A DNA stretch of 64,000 nucleotides from Blastococcus litoris. GTDB taxonomy: Bacteria; Actinomycetota; Actinomycetes; Mycobacteriales; Geodermatophilaceae. This document shows positions 40,197 through 48,061 of this stretch, piece after piece. The notes beneath the pieces are model-generated. The model searched no databases. It saw only the letters and a program-made list of their open reading frames with translations, and was not told the DNA's origin. The stretch's first letter is position 1, and every line of letters starts with the position of its first letter. Location: assembly GCF_003075095.1 (NCBI RefSeq), contig NZ_QCZF01000005.1, forward strand, positions 248,001-312,000, given 5' to 3'. The translations under genes and the position numbers were made by a program.

Positions 40197-43040
40197 ATGT
40201 CCAGCCCCGCTGAGCGTTACGCGGCTGCGCGGCGGCGGACCGCGCACCCCACGCTGTCGGACTTCACCGCCGAGCTGGGTTTCTCCCTCGACCCGTTCCA
40301 GGTCGAGGCGTGCGAGGCGCTCGACGAGGGCTCGGGCGTGCTGGTCTGCGCGCCGACCGGGGCCGGCAAGACCGTCGTCGGCGAGTTCGCCATCCACAAG
40401 GCGCTGTCGGAGGGCCGCAAGGCGTTCTACACGACGCCGATCAAGGCGCTGTCCAACCAGAAGTACGCCGATCTGGTCGAGCGCTACGGCGCCGACACCG
40501 TCGGCCTGCTGACCGGCGACAACGCGGTCAACGGGAACGCGCCCGTGGTGGTCATGACCACCGAGGTGCTGCGCAACATGCTCTACGCCGACTCCCCGGC
40601 GATCGAGGGCCTCGGGTACGTGGTCATGGACGAGGTGCACTACCTCGCCGACCGCTTCCGGGGCGCGGTCTGGGAGGAGGTGATCATCCACCTCCCGGAG
40701 TGGGTCACCCTCGTCTCGCTCTCGGCGACGGTGAGCAACGCCGAGGAGTTCGGCGACTGGCTGGTCACCGTCCGCGGCCACACGAAGGTCGTCGTCAGCG
40801 AGGTGCGCCCGGTGCCGCTCTGGCAGCACATGCTGGTCGGCAACCGGGTGTTCGACCTGTTCGCCCTGCGCCCGGCGGCCCACGCGGGCGAGCTGGGCGA
40901 GAACCCGCGCGAGCTGTCCACCCGCGAGCGCGGGTCGTCGGTCGTCGACCCGGAGCTGGTCCGCTACGTCCGCGAGCACGAGCGCCGGATCGACAGCTGG
41001 CACGGCGGCAACGGCGGTTCCCGCCGCGACTCCTGGAACAAGCCGCGGTACCGCGCGCCGTCGCGCCCCGACGTCATCAGCCGGCTGGACGCCGCCGGGC
41101 TGCTGCCGGCGATCACCTTCGTGTTCAGCCGCAACGGCTGCGACGCCGCCGTGCACCAGTGCCTGCTGTCCGGGCTGCGTCTCACCGACGAGGCGGAGCG
41201 GGCCGAGATCGCGGAGATCATCGACCGGCGCACCGGCTCGCTGCCGGAGGAGGACCTGCACGTCCTCGGCTTCTGGGAGTGGCGGGAGGGCCTGCTCGCC
41301 GGCATCGCCGCCCACCACGCGGGGCTCGTCCCGGCGTTCAAGGAGACCGTCGAGGAGTGCTTCGTCCGCGGCCTCGTGAAGGCCGTGTTCGCCACCGAGA
41401 CCCTGGCCCTGGGCATCAACATGCCCGCGCGCAGCGTCGTCCTCGAGCGGCTGGTGAAGTGGAACGGCGAGGCGCACGTCGACGTGACGCCGGGGGAGTA
41501 CACCCAGCTGACCGGCCGGGCCGGGCGTCGCGGCATCGACGTCGAGGGCCACGCCGTCGTGATCTGGGCGCCGGGCATGGACCCCTCGGTGGTCGCCGGG
41601 CTCGCCAGCACCCGCACGTACCCGCTCAAGTCCTCGTTCCGGCCGAGCTACAACATGGCCGTCAACCTGGTCGGCTCCTTCGGCCGGGCCAGGGCACGGG
41701 AGCTGCTCGCGTCGTCGTTCGCCCAGTTCCAGGCAGACCGGTCGGTCGTGGGCCTGGCCCGGGCGGCTGCCCGGCACGAGCAGGAGGCCGAGCGGTTCGC
41801 GAGGGAGATGCACTCCGACCGCGGCGACGTCGGCGCGTACGCCCAGCTCCGGCGGGAGATCTCCGACCGCGAGAAGGAGCTGTCCCGCGACTCGCAGGCC
41901 AAGCGGCGCATCGAGGCGGCCGACGCCCTCGCCGCGCTGCGCCCGGGTGACGTGATCCGGGTGCCCAGCGGCCGGCGCCAGGGACTGGCCGTCGTCATCG
42001 ACGCCGGGATCACCGACCTCGCCGATCCCCGTCCGCTGGTCGTGACCGAGGACAAGTGGGCCGGCCGGCTGGGCTCGGTCGACTTCCCGACGCCGGTCAC
42101 CGCACTGGCCCGCGTCAAGGTCCCGAAGAACTTCAACCACCGCAGCCCGCACGCCCGCCGCGACCTCGCGTCGACGCTGCGCAACGCCCGCGTCGAGAAC
42201 GAGCTGGGTGCCCGCCGGGTGAAGAACCGCTCGGCGGCCGCCGACGACCCGGTGCTGGCCGACCTGCGGCAGGCGCTGCGCAAGCACCCCGTGCACCAGC
42301 TGCCCGACCGCGAGGAGCGGGTGCGGGTCGCCGAGCGGTGGCTGCGCGCCGTGCGCGAGGCCGACGCGCTGCAGAGGAAGATGTCCGACCGCACGGGGTC
42401 GCTGACCCGCCAGTTCGACGCGACCTGCGACGTCCTGGAGGAGCTGGGCTACCTGGTGCCGGAGGTCGCCCCGCTCGTGCCCGCCGACACCGAGGTGCTC
42501 GGGGCCGCGGACGACGTCCCGGTGGTCACCGACGACGGACGGCGGCTGGCGCGGATCTGGTCGGAGGCCGACCTGCTGGTCGCCGAGTGCCTGCGCTCGG
42601 GTGCGTGGCGCGGCCTCAACCCCGCGGAGCTGGCCGCGGCGGCCTCGACGGTGGTCTTCGAGGCCCGGCGCGACAACCCGTCGCTGCCCGCCGTCCCGGC
42701 CGGCAAGGTGGCGGCCGCCATCGGCGAGATGCGGCGCATCCGGTCACGCCTGCAGGACGTCGAGGCCGACCACGGCGTCCGGGTCACCCGCGACCTCGAC
42801 CTCGGCTTCGCGTGGGCCGCCTACCGCTGGGCCGACGGCCAGAGCCTCGACCGCGTCCTGGCCGGCGCCGAGCAGGCGGGGACGGAGCTGTCCGGCGGCG
42901 ACTTCGTCCGCTGGACGCGGCAGCTGGTCGACCTGCTCGACCAGCTGGCCAAGGTCGCCGAGGAGCCGGTGGCCGCCGTGGCCCGCGCCGCGGTCGGGCG
43001 GGTGCGCCGCGGCGTCGTCGCGGTGGCGGTCGGGGGCTGA
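40197..43040 (+). CDS. helY: Ski2-like DEVH-box RNA helicase HelY
   Basis: 947 residues, SF2 helicase related to Mtr4/Ski2. Walker A APTGAGKT (about 53-60), TTPIKALSNQKY, DEVHYLADRFRG (motif II, about 142-153), SLSATVSNAEEF (motif III), ATETLALGINMPARSV and QLTGRAGRRGID (motifs V and VI), then a ratchet and a long C-terminal domain with a beta-barrel insertion. It probably unwinds structured RNA in decay or processing. In mycobacteria helY also lies after tatC. ATG at 40197; GTG 40188 would add three residues. Confidence 0.92.
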   Translation: MSSPAERYAAARRRTAHPTLSDFTAELGFSLDPFQVEACEALDEGSGVLVCAPTGAGKTVVGEFAIHKALSEGRKAFYTTPIKALSNQKYADLVERYGADTVGLLTGDNAVNGNAPVVVMTTEVLRNMLYADSPAIEGLGYVVMDEVHYLADRFRGAVWEEVIIHLPEWVTLVSLSATVSNAEEFGDWLVTVRGHTKVVVSEVRPVPLWQHMLVGNRVFDLFALRPAAHAGELGENPRELSTRERGSSVVDPELVRYVREHERRIDSWHGGNGGSRRDSWNKPRYRAPSRPDVISRLDAAGLLPAITFVFSRNGCDAAVHQCLLSGLRLTDEAERAEIAEIIDRRTGSLPEEDLHVLGFWEWREGLLAGIAAHHAGLVPAFKETVEECFVRGLVKAVFATETLALGINMPARSVVLERLVKWNGEAHVDVTPGEYTQLTGRAGRRGIDVEGHAVVIWAPGMDPSVVAGLASTRTYPLKSSFRPSYNMAVNLVGSFGRARARELLASSFAQFQADRSVVGLARAAARHEQEAERFAREMHSDRGDVGAYAQLRREISDREKELSRDSQAKRRIEAADALAALRPGDVIRVPSGRRQGLAVVIDAGITDLADPRPLVVTEDKWAGRLGSVDFPTPVTALARVKVPKNFNHRSPHARRDLASTLRNARVENELGARRVKNRSAAADDPVLADLRQALRKHPVHQLPDREERVRVAERWLRAVREADALQRKMSDRTGSLTRQFDATCDVLEELGYLVPEVAPLVPADTEVLGAADDVPVVTDDGRRLARIWSEADLLVAECLRSGAWRGLNPAELAAAASTVVFEARRDNPSLPAVPAGKVAAAIGEMRRIRSRLQDVEADHGVRVTRDLDLGFAWAAYRWADGQSLDRVLAGAEQAGTELSGGDFVRWTRQLVDLLDQLAKVAEEPVAAVARAAVGRVRRGVVAVAVGG

Positions 43041-43137
43041 CCGGCGTTTCGCCGCCGGCCGCGCGGGCCGGTCGTAGGGCAGAATTCGCACCCCGCGGCC
43101 GGTGGCCGCGGGAGGACGCCGGACCGGGGAGCCACGA

Positions 43138-43827
43138 ATGACCAACCCGCCGCAGGGCAGCGACGAGCCCGGCCGCGCGCCGGGAGCGGCCGGCGACGCC
43201 GACCGGCAGCCGACCCAGCCGGTGCCGTCCTACGAGCGCCCGCAGGAGCCCGGCCCGTCCTACGGCCCACCGGCGCAGCAGCCCTACGGCCAGCAGCCGT
43301 ACGGCCAGCCCTCGGACGCCCCTCCGCCGTACGGCCAGCAGCCGCAGTACGGGCAGCCCCAGCAGCCGCCGTCCCAGCCCTACGGGGCACCCCAGTACGG
43401 CCAGCAGCAGTACGGCCAGCAGCAGTACGGCCAGCAGCAGTACGGCCAGCAGCCCTACGGCCAGTACGGCCAGCCGCCGCTCGGGCAGCAGCCCTACGGC
43501 CAGCCGGCGGCCGCTCCGTCGACGTCGCGCGTCGGCCTGATCGCCGGGGTCACGGCCGGGCTGCTCGTGCTCATCGCCCTGGTCGTCGTCCTGGTGATGA
43601 CGATGTCCTCGACCGTGCTCGACCGCAACGCGGTGCAGCGCGACGTCGCCACGCAGTTCGAGGAGCGCGAGGGCGTCGCCGTCGAGCTGAGCTGCGACGA
43701 CGAGATGAAGGTCGAGGCGGGCGCGACCTACACGTGCACGGGGACGACGGCGGACGGCGAGGACGTGACCCTCGAGATCGCGGTCACCGACGAGGACACC
43801 GCCGCCTACACCTGGACCGAGCCCTGA
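43138..43827 (+). CDS. DUF4333 membrane protein with a Tyr-Gly-Gln-rich N-terminus
   Basis: 229 residues. Residues 1-130 are disordered and low-complexity, with many PYGQQ and QYGQQ repeats; the DNA at about 43395-43450 is a 15-base tandem repeat (cagcagtacggccag). One membrane helix (about 138-162, [25 protein letters not shown]) precedes the DUF4333 domain (about 163-229) with its two Cys ([24 protein letters not shown]) probably disulphide-bonded outside. ATG at 43138, with GGGGAG eight bases ahead. Function unknown; the QYG-rich part faces the cytoplasm. Confidence 0.82.
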   Translation: MTNPPQGSDEPGRAPGAAGDADRQPTQPVPSYERPQEPGPSYGPPAQQPYGQQPYGQPSDAPPPYGQQPQYGQPQQPPSQPYGAPQYGQQQYGQQQYGQQQYGQQPYGQYGQPPLGQQPYGQPAAAPSTSRVGLIAGVTAGLLVLIALVVVLVMTMSSTVLDRNAVQRDVATQFEEREGVAVELSCDDEMKVEAGATYTCTGTTADGEDVTLEIAVTDEDTAAYTWTEP

Positions 43828-43830
43828 TCC

Positions 43831-44748
43831 TCAGCTGAGCTGCCAGCCCAGGGCCGCGCCCAGCCGCCGGACGCTGTTCTCGATGCCGTGCCGCTCGGCG
43901 AGCTCGGCCAGCGCGTCCGGGTCGGCAGGGGAGCGGGGGAGCGTCCCCTCGACCGGTGGCAGGTCGATGGTCCGGGCCACGGCGACGACGACCGGCGCTG
44001 CGTCGAGGTAGCCGGCGGCCGCGTGCATCTTCTTCAGGACCGCGGCGGTCAGCGGTGGCTTCGGGACGACGGTCCGCTGCACGGCCGTCCGGATGCCGGC
44101 GAGGTCGCCGAACTCGTTGATCAGCGCCGCCGCCGTCTTGGCGCCGACGCCGGCCACGCCCGGCAGCCCGTCGCTCGGGTCGCCGCGCAGGACCGCGAAG
44201 TCGGCGTAGGCGCGGCCGGGGATCCCGTACTTGGCGGCCACCGCCGCCTCGTCGACGAACTCGATGTCGGTGATGCCGCGGGCGGTGTAGAGGATGCGGA
44301 TGCCCCGGGCGTCGTCGACGAGCTGGAAGAGGTCGCGGTCACCGGTGACGACGTCGACCGGGCCGCGGGCCCGGGTGGCGAGGGTGCCGATGACGTCGTC
44401 GGCCTCGTAGCCGGGGGCACCGACGCGGTCGATGCCGGCGGCGGCGAGCACGTCGACGAGCACCGGCACCTGGGGGCTGAGCTCGTCGGGCACTTCCTCG
44501 CCGCCCTCGGGGGCGACCCGGTGCGCCTTGTAGGAGGGCAGCGCCTCGACGCGGAAGGCCGGCCGCCAGTCGTCGTCCCAGCAGGCCACGAGCCGGTCGG
44601 GGCCGTGCGTCGTCAGCAGCCGGGCGGTCATGTCGAGGAAACCGCGGACGGCGTTGATCGGCCGGCCGTCCGGCGTCGTCACGCTGGTGGGGACGCCGTA
44701 GAAGGCCCGGAAGTAGAGGCTGGCGGCATCCAGCAGCATCGTCGTCAC
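43831..44748 (-). CDS. 5'-3' exonuclease (DNA polymerase I N-domain-like)
   Basis: 305 residues, FEN-like nuclease. MLLDAASLYFRAFYGVP (about 4-20), PGYEADDVIGTLATRA (about 113-128) and VVTGDRDLFQLVDD (about 133-146) carry the metal-binding acids, and LRGDPSDGLPGVAGVGAKTAAALI (about 186-209) is the helix-hairpin-helix region. It is a stand-alone version of the Pol I 5' nuclease that removes RNA primers or flaps. GTG at 44748 follows TACCGT by eight bases (leaderless). It converges with the DUF4333 gene. Confidence 0.92.
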   Translation of the reverse strand: MTTMLLDAASLYFRAFYGVPTSVTTPDGRPINAVRGFLDMTARLLTTHGPDRLVACWDDDWRPAFRVEALPSYKAHRVAPEGGEEVPDELSPQVPVLVDVLAAAGIDRVGAPGYEADDVIGTLATRARGPVDVVTGDRDLFQLVDDARGIRILYTARGITDIEFVDEAAVAAKYGIPGRAYADFAVLRGDPSDGLPGVAGVGAKTAAALINEFGDLAGIRTAVQRTVVPKPPLTAAVLKKMHAAAGYLDAAPVVVAVARTIDLPPVEGTLPRSPADPDALAELAERHGIENSVRRLGAALGWQLS

Positions 44749-44803
44749 GATGGCGGACGGTAGCGGTCCGGCAACGATTGCGGAGATCGTCGTCCTGCCT
44801 GGT

Positions 44804-44809
44804 TAGTCT
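44804..44809 (+). promoter_or_regulatory. Predicted -10 box (TAGTCT) for the M24 peptidase gene
   Basis: TAGTCT ends six bases before the GTG at 44816 with no ribosome site; the same spacing and hexamer occur before pafA. Confidence 0.45.
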
Positions 44810-44815
44810 GCGCCC

Positions 44816-45970
44816 GTGGGAACCGCGACTGCACCGGCCGGAACCGGCCCCCTGGTGACGATCGACCGGGTGCACGCCGCCCGCGAGATCGCCGGCGAGC
44901 TGGGGCTGGACCTGCTCGTGTTCACGCCGGGTTCCGACCTGCGCTACCTGGTCGGCTACAACGCCCACCCGCTGGAACGGCTGACGGCGCTCGCGGTGCC
45001 CGCGCGGGGAGAGGCGTTCCTCGTCGTCCCGCGCCTGGAGGCGCCGATGGTCTCGGCGAGCCCGGCCGGGGGCCTGGGCCTCGACGTCCTCGCCTGGGAC
45101 GAGACCGACGACCCGTTCGCCCTGCTGGCCGCCGCCGCGGGGGCGCGCCTGGGCGGTGCTCCCTCCCGCGTGGGCGTGGGCGCCCGCAGCTGGGCCGAGC
45201 ACGCGCTCGGCGTCCAGCGCGCGGTCCCCGGCTCGGCCCTGGAGCTGGCCACGCCCGTCGTCGACCGGCTCCGGATGGTGAAGTCCGCCGCGGAGATCGA
45301 GGAGCTGACGATCGCCGGCGCCGCCATCGACCGGGTGCACGCCCGCATGGGGGAGTGGCTCCGCGTGGGCCGCACCGAGGCGCAGGTCGGTGCCGACATC
45401 GCGGCGGCCATCCTGGAGGAGGGCCACGTCAGCGTCGACTTCGTCATCGTCGGCTCCGGTCCGAACGGCGCCAGCCCGCACCACGAGCTCTCCGACCGGA
45501 CCATCGGGGCCGGCGACGTCGTCGTCGTCGACCTGGGCGGAGGGACGCCGACCGGCTACCGCTCGGACTGCACCCGCACCTACGTCGTCGGCGGCGCGGC
45601 TGCTCCCGACGTCACCGAGTGGTACGGCGTGCTGCAGGCGGCGCAGCGGGCGGCCACGGACGCGGTGCGTCCCGGTGTGACGGCGGAGTCGATCGACGCC
45701 GCGGCGCGGACCGTCATCGCCGACGCCGGCTGGGGCGAGCACTTCATCCACCGCACCGGCCACGGCATCGGGCTGGACACCCACGAGGCGCCCTACGTCG
45801 TCGAGGGCAACGACATCCCGCTGGTGCCGGGGATGGCGTTCTCGGTGGAGCCGGGCATCTACCTGGCGGGCCGCTGCGGCGCCCGCATCGAGGACATCGT
45901 CGTCTGCACCGAGGACGGCGTCCGAGTGCTGAACCACGGTCCCCGTGAGCTCGTCGAACTCCCCGGCTGA
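44816..45970 (+). CDS. Xaa-Pro aminopeptidase / M24 metallopeptidase
   Basis: 384 residues. The N-terminal creatinase-like domain (about 15-145) includes LVFTPGSDLRYLVGYNAHPLERLTAL. The catalytic pita-bread domain has VDLGGGTPTGYRSDCTRTYVVG (two Asp ligands), HRTGHGIGLDTHEAPYV (His) and MAFSVEPGIYL (Glu), ending with GARIEDIVVCTEDG. All five metal ligands appear present. It should remove an N-terminal residue preceding proline, in the cytosol. GTG at 44816. Its 3' end overlaps the Lrp-type gene by 26 bases. Confidence 0.92.
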   Translation: MGTATAPAGTGPLVTIDRVHAAREIAGELGLDLLVFTPGSDLRYLVGYNAHPLERLTALAVPARGEAFLVVPRLEAPMVSASPAGGLGLDVLAWDETDDPFALLAAAAGARLGGAPSRVGVGARSWAEHALGVQRAVPGSALELATPVVDRLRMVKSAAEIEELTIAGAAIDRVHARMGEWLRVGRTEAQVGADIAAAILEEGHVSVDFVIVGSGPNGASPHHELSDRTIGAGDVVVVDLGGGTPTGYRSDCTRTYVVGGAAAPDVTEWYGVLQAAQRAATDAVRPGVTAESIDAAARTVIADAGWGEHFIHRTGHGIGLDTHEAPYVVEGNDIPLVPGMAFSVEPGIYLAGRCGARIEDIVVCTEDGVRVLNHGPRELVELPG

Positions 45971-46418
45971 GCCGGGGGCGGCGGTCGACGTCGACCGCGC
46001 GCTCCTCGCCGCGCTGGCCCGTGACGGCCGGGCCAGCTACACCGAGCTCGCCGAGAAGGTCGGTCTGTCGGTGTCGGCGGTGCACCAGCGAGTGCGCCGG
46101 CTCGAGCAGCGAGGGCTGGTCACCGGGTACCGGGCCACCCTCGACGCCAGGGCGCTCGGCCTCCCGCTGACGGCCTTCGTCTCCATCACGCCCATCGACG
46201 TCGCCCAGCCCGACGACGCCCCGGCGCGGCTGGCACACCTCTCCGAGATCGAGGAGTGCCACTCGGTCGCCGGGGTGGAGAGCTACATCCTCAAGGTGCG
46301 GGTGGCCTCGCCCGACGCGCTGGAGCACCTGCTGCAGGACATCCGGGCGGCCGCGAACGTCACGACGCGGACGACGGTCGTCCTCTCCACCTTCTACGAG
46401 GACCGTCCACCGATCTGA
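45945..46418 (+). CDS. Lrp/AsnC family transcription regulator
   Basis: 157 residues. Winged helix (about 18-65, LLAALARDGRASYTELAEKVGLSVSAVHQRVRRLEQRGLVTGYRA) and the RAM ligand domain (about 75-150, LPLTAFVSITPID ... HSVAGVESYILKVRVASPDALEHLL). Such proteins sense amino acids; the neighbouring peptidase, overlapped by 26 bases, suggests linked amino-acid supply. GTG at 45945 reads VSSSNSPAEPGAAVDVDR. TGATG overlap with the following gene. Confidence 0.9.
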   Translation: MSSSNSPAEPGAAVDVDRALLAALARDGRASYTELAEKVGLSVSAVHQRVRRLEQRGLVTGYRATLDARALGLPLTAFVSITPIDVAQPDDAPARLAHLSEIEECHSVAGVESYILKVRVASPDALEHLLQDIRAAANVTTRTTVVLSTFYEDRPPI

Positions 46419-46822
46419 TGGCCGCACGCTCCTGGTTCTGGACCAACCGGGTGGCCAACCCGGTGCTGCGCCGCGTGCTGCGGACGCCGCTCGGGCGGGG
46501 CCTCGGCCGGTCGCTGGCGGTGGTCCGGTACACGGGCCGGCGGACGGCCACCCCGCACGAGCTGGTCTGCCAGTACGTGCGGGACGGCGACCGGGTGTGG
46601 ATCCTCGTCGGGCAGGCCGAGCGGAAGACGTGGTGGCGGAACCTGCGGTCACCCTCGCCGGTCGACCTGTGGCTGGCCGGCCGGCATCTCCCGGGGTCGG
46701 CGGTCGCCGTCGTGGGGGCCGAGGACCCGGGAGAGTGCGGCCGCGGGCTGGCCGTCTACGGCGCGGCCGGTACGTCGCCCGCCGAGGCCGTCATGGTGCG
46801 GGTGGACCTGCCCGCGTCCTGA
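46418..46822 (+). CDS. Nitroreductase/quinone reductase-like (DUF385, deazaflavin-dependent type)
   Basis: 134 residues. RSWFWTNRVANPVLRRVLRTPLGRGLGRSLAVVRYTGRRTATPHELVCQYVRDGDRVWILVGQAERKTWWRNLRSPSPVDLWLAG follows the split-barrel pattern of F420-dependent Ddn-like reductases: the GRRTG-like turn, a strand, then the K-x-x-W-W-R-N-L motif. F420 use is therefore probable but not shown. ATG at 46418 shares bases with the Lrp stop (TGATG). It is the last gene of the M24-Lrp-reductase run. Confidence 0.8.
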   Translation: MAARSWFWTNRVANPVLRRVLRTPLGRGLGRSLAVVRYTGRRTATPHELVCQYVRDGDRVWILVGQAERKTWWRNLRSPSPVDLWLAGRHLPGSAVAVVGAEDPGECGRGLAVYGAAGTSPAEAVMVRVDLPAS

Positions 46823-46834
46823 CTGGACATCGGT

Positions 46835-46850
46835 TCGAACATGTGTTCGC
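46835..46850. promoter_or_regulatory. LexA (SOS) box before the radical SAM gene
   Basis: TCGAACATGTGTTCGC matches the actinobacterial SOS box TCGAAC-N4-GTTCGA at 11 of 12 fixed bases. It ends directly before the ATG at 46851, so bound LexA would cover the transcription start. In M. tuberculosis the homologue Rv2578c is, as I recall, in the LexA regulon. Confidence 0.75.
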
Positions 46851-47993
46851 ATGGTGGGCATGCGATGGGACGCGCAGCGGCTCGACCTCGACGAGCCCAC
46901 GACGCTGCCCGGCATGCCGAGCATCCGCGGTCTCCTGCGAAGCGTGCAGGTGCCGGAGTTCCCGGGGCTGACCTTCCACGAGGTCCGCGCGAAGAGCGCC
47001 CTGAATCATGTTCCCGGAGAATCGGCGATGCCATTCCCGTACACGATCAATCCTTATCGCGGCTGCAGCCATCAATGTGTTTATTGCTTTGCTAGGAAAA
47101 CGCATGAATGGCTGGAATTGGATTCCGGCAGGGACTTCGACACCCAGGTGGTCGTGAAGACGAATCTGGTCGAGGTCCTCCGCCGCGAGCTGGCCCGACC
47201 GTCGTGGACGCGTGAGCACGTCGCGTTGGGCACCAACACCGATCCGTACCAGCGGGCCGAGGGCCGGTACACGCTGATGCCCGGGGTCATCGCCGCCCTG
47301 GCCGACTCCGGAACGCCGTTCTCGATCTTGACGAAAGGCACCCTGCTCCGCAGGGACGTCCCGCTGCTCGTGGAGGCCGCCCGTCAGGTCCCGCTCGGCC
47401 TCGGGATCTCGATGGCCATCTGGGACGACGAGTTGCACGCCGGCCTGGAGCCCGGGGTCCCGAGCCCGCGGGCGCGGCTGGACCTCGTGAAGGCGCTGGC
47501 TGACTCGGGGCTCCCCTGCGGAGTCTTCCTCGCTCCGGTGCTGCCCGGCCTCACCGACGACGTGGCGAGCCTGGACTCCGCCCTGGCGGCGATCGCGGCC
47601 GCCGGCGCCCACGGGGTCACCGTCATCCCGTTGCACCTGCGCCCCGGCGCCCGCGAGTGGTTCATGGACTGGCTGTCTCGCGAGCACCCGGAGCTCGTGC
47701 CGCGCTACCAACAGCTCTACGCCCGCCGTGCCTACGTGCCCGCCGAGTACCGCACCTGGCTGGCCCGGAGGGTGGCGCCCCTCCTGGCGCAGCACGGGCT
47801 GGACCGGCAGAGCGGTGGAACCGCCCGCAAGGCGGTGGATGCGTCCGGGGTCCCCGGCGACCCGGAGGTGGGCTTCCCGGAGGGCAGCCTGCCGACCGGC
47901 GGCATGCCCGGCGTGCGCCCCAAGGCCCAGCTAGACCCTCGGACCCCGGTGGGCGAGGCCTCGGCCTGCGGCGAGCAGCTCTCACTGATCTGA
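46851..47993 (+). CDS. Rv2578c-family radical SAM protein
   Basis: 380 residues. The cluster motif C72-SHQ-C76-VY-C79 in NPYRGCSHQCVYCFARKTHEW, GTNTDPYQRAEGRY (near 125), ILTKGTLLRRD and the C-terminal EYRTWLARRVAPLLAQHGL identify the Rv2578c/SplB-like radical SAM group. Activity is unknown; SplB relatives repair spore photoproduct, and SOS control supports a damage-related role (inference). Codons 52-94 (47004-47132) are strikingly A/T-ending, about 50% G+C by hand count against about 70% on both sides. ATG at 46851; GTG 46854 or ATG 46860 are possible. Confidence 0.88.
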   Translation: MVGMRWDAQRLDLDEPTTLPGMPSIRGLLRSVQVPEFPGLTFHEVRAKSALNHVPGESAMPFPYTINPYRGCSHQCVYCFARKTHEWLELDSGRDFDTQVVVKTNLVEVLRRELARPSWTREHVALGTNTDPYQRAEGRYTLMPGVIAALADSGTPFSILTKGTLLRRDVPLLVEAARQVPLGLGISMAIWDDELHAGLEPGVPSPRARLDLVKALADSGLPCGVFLAPVLPGLTDDVASLDSALAAIAAAGAHGVTVIPLHLRPGAREWFMDWLSREHPELVPRYQQLYARRAYVPAEYRTWLARRVAPLLAQHGLDRQSGGTARKAVDASGVPGDPEVGFPEGSLPTGGMPGVRPKAQLDPRTPVGEASACGEQLSLI

Positions 47994-48042
47994 CGGAGCT
48001 GCGCCGGCAGGCCCGGTTCAGGGACACCAGAAGTGTCATATC

Positions 48043-48058
48043 TCGTACGTATGTTCGG
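48043..48058. promoter_or_regulatory. LexA (SOS) box before the DUF222/HNH gene
   Basis: TCGTACGTATGTTCGG fits TCGAAC-N4-GTTCGA at 10 of 12 fixed bases. It overlaps TATGTT (48050-48055), which lies six bases before the GTG at 48062 and looks like a leaderless -10 box, so LexA would mask the promoter. Confidence 0.6.
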
Positions 48059-48061
48059 TTC

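Noticed and set aside
43395-43450. A short-repeat array suggestive of CRISPR or a minisatellite
   Set aside because: The 15-base unit is in-frame coding for QYGQQ repeats inside the DUF4333 gene, with no spacers.
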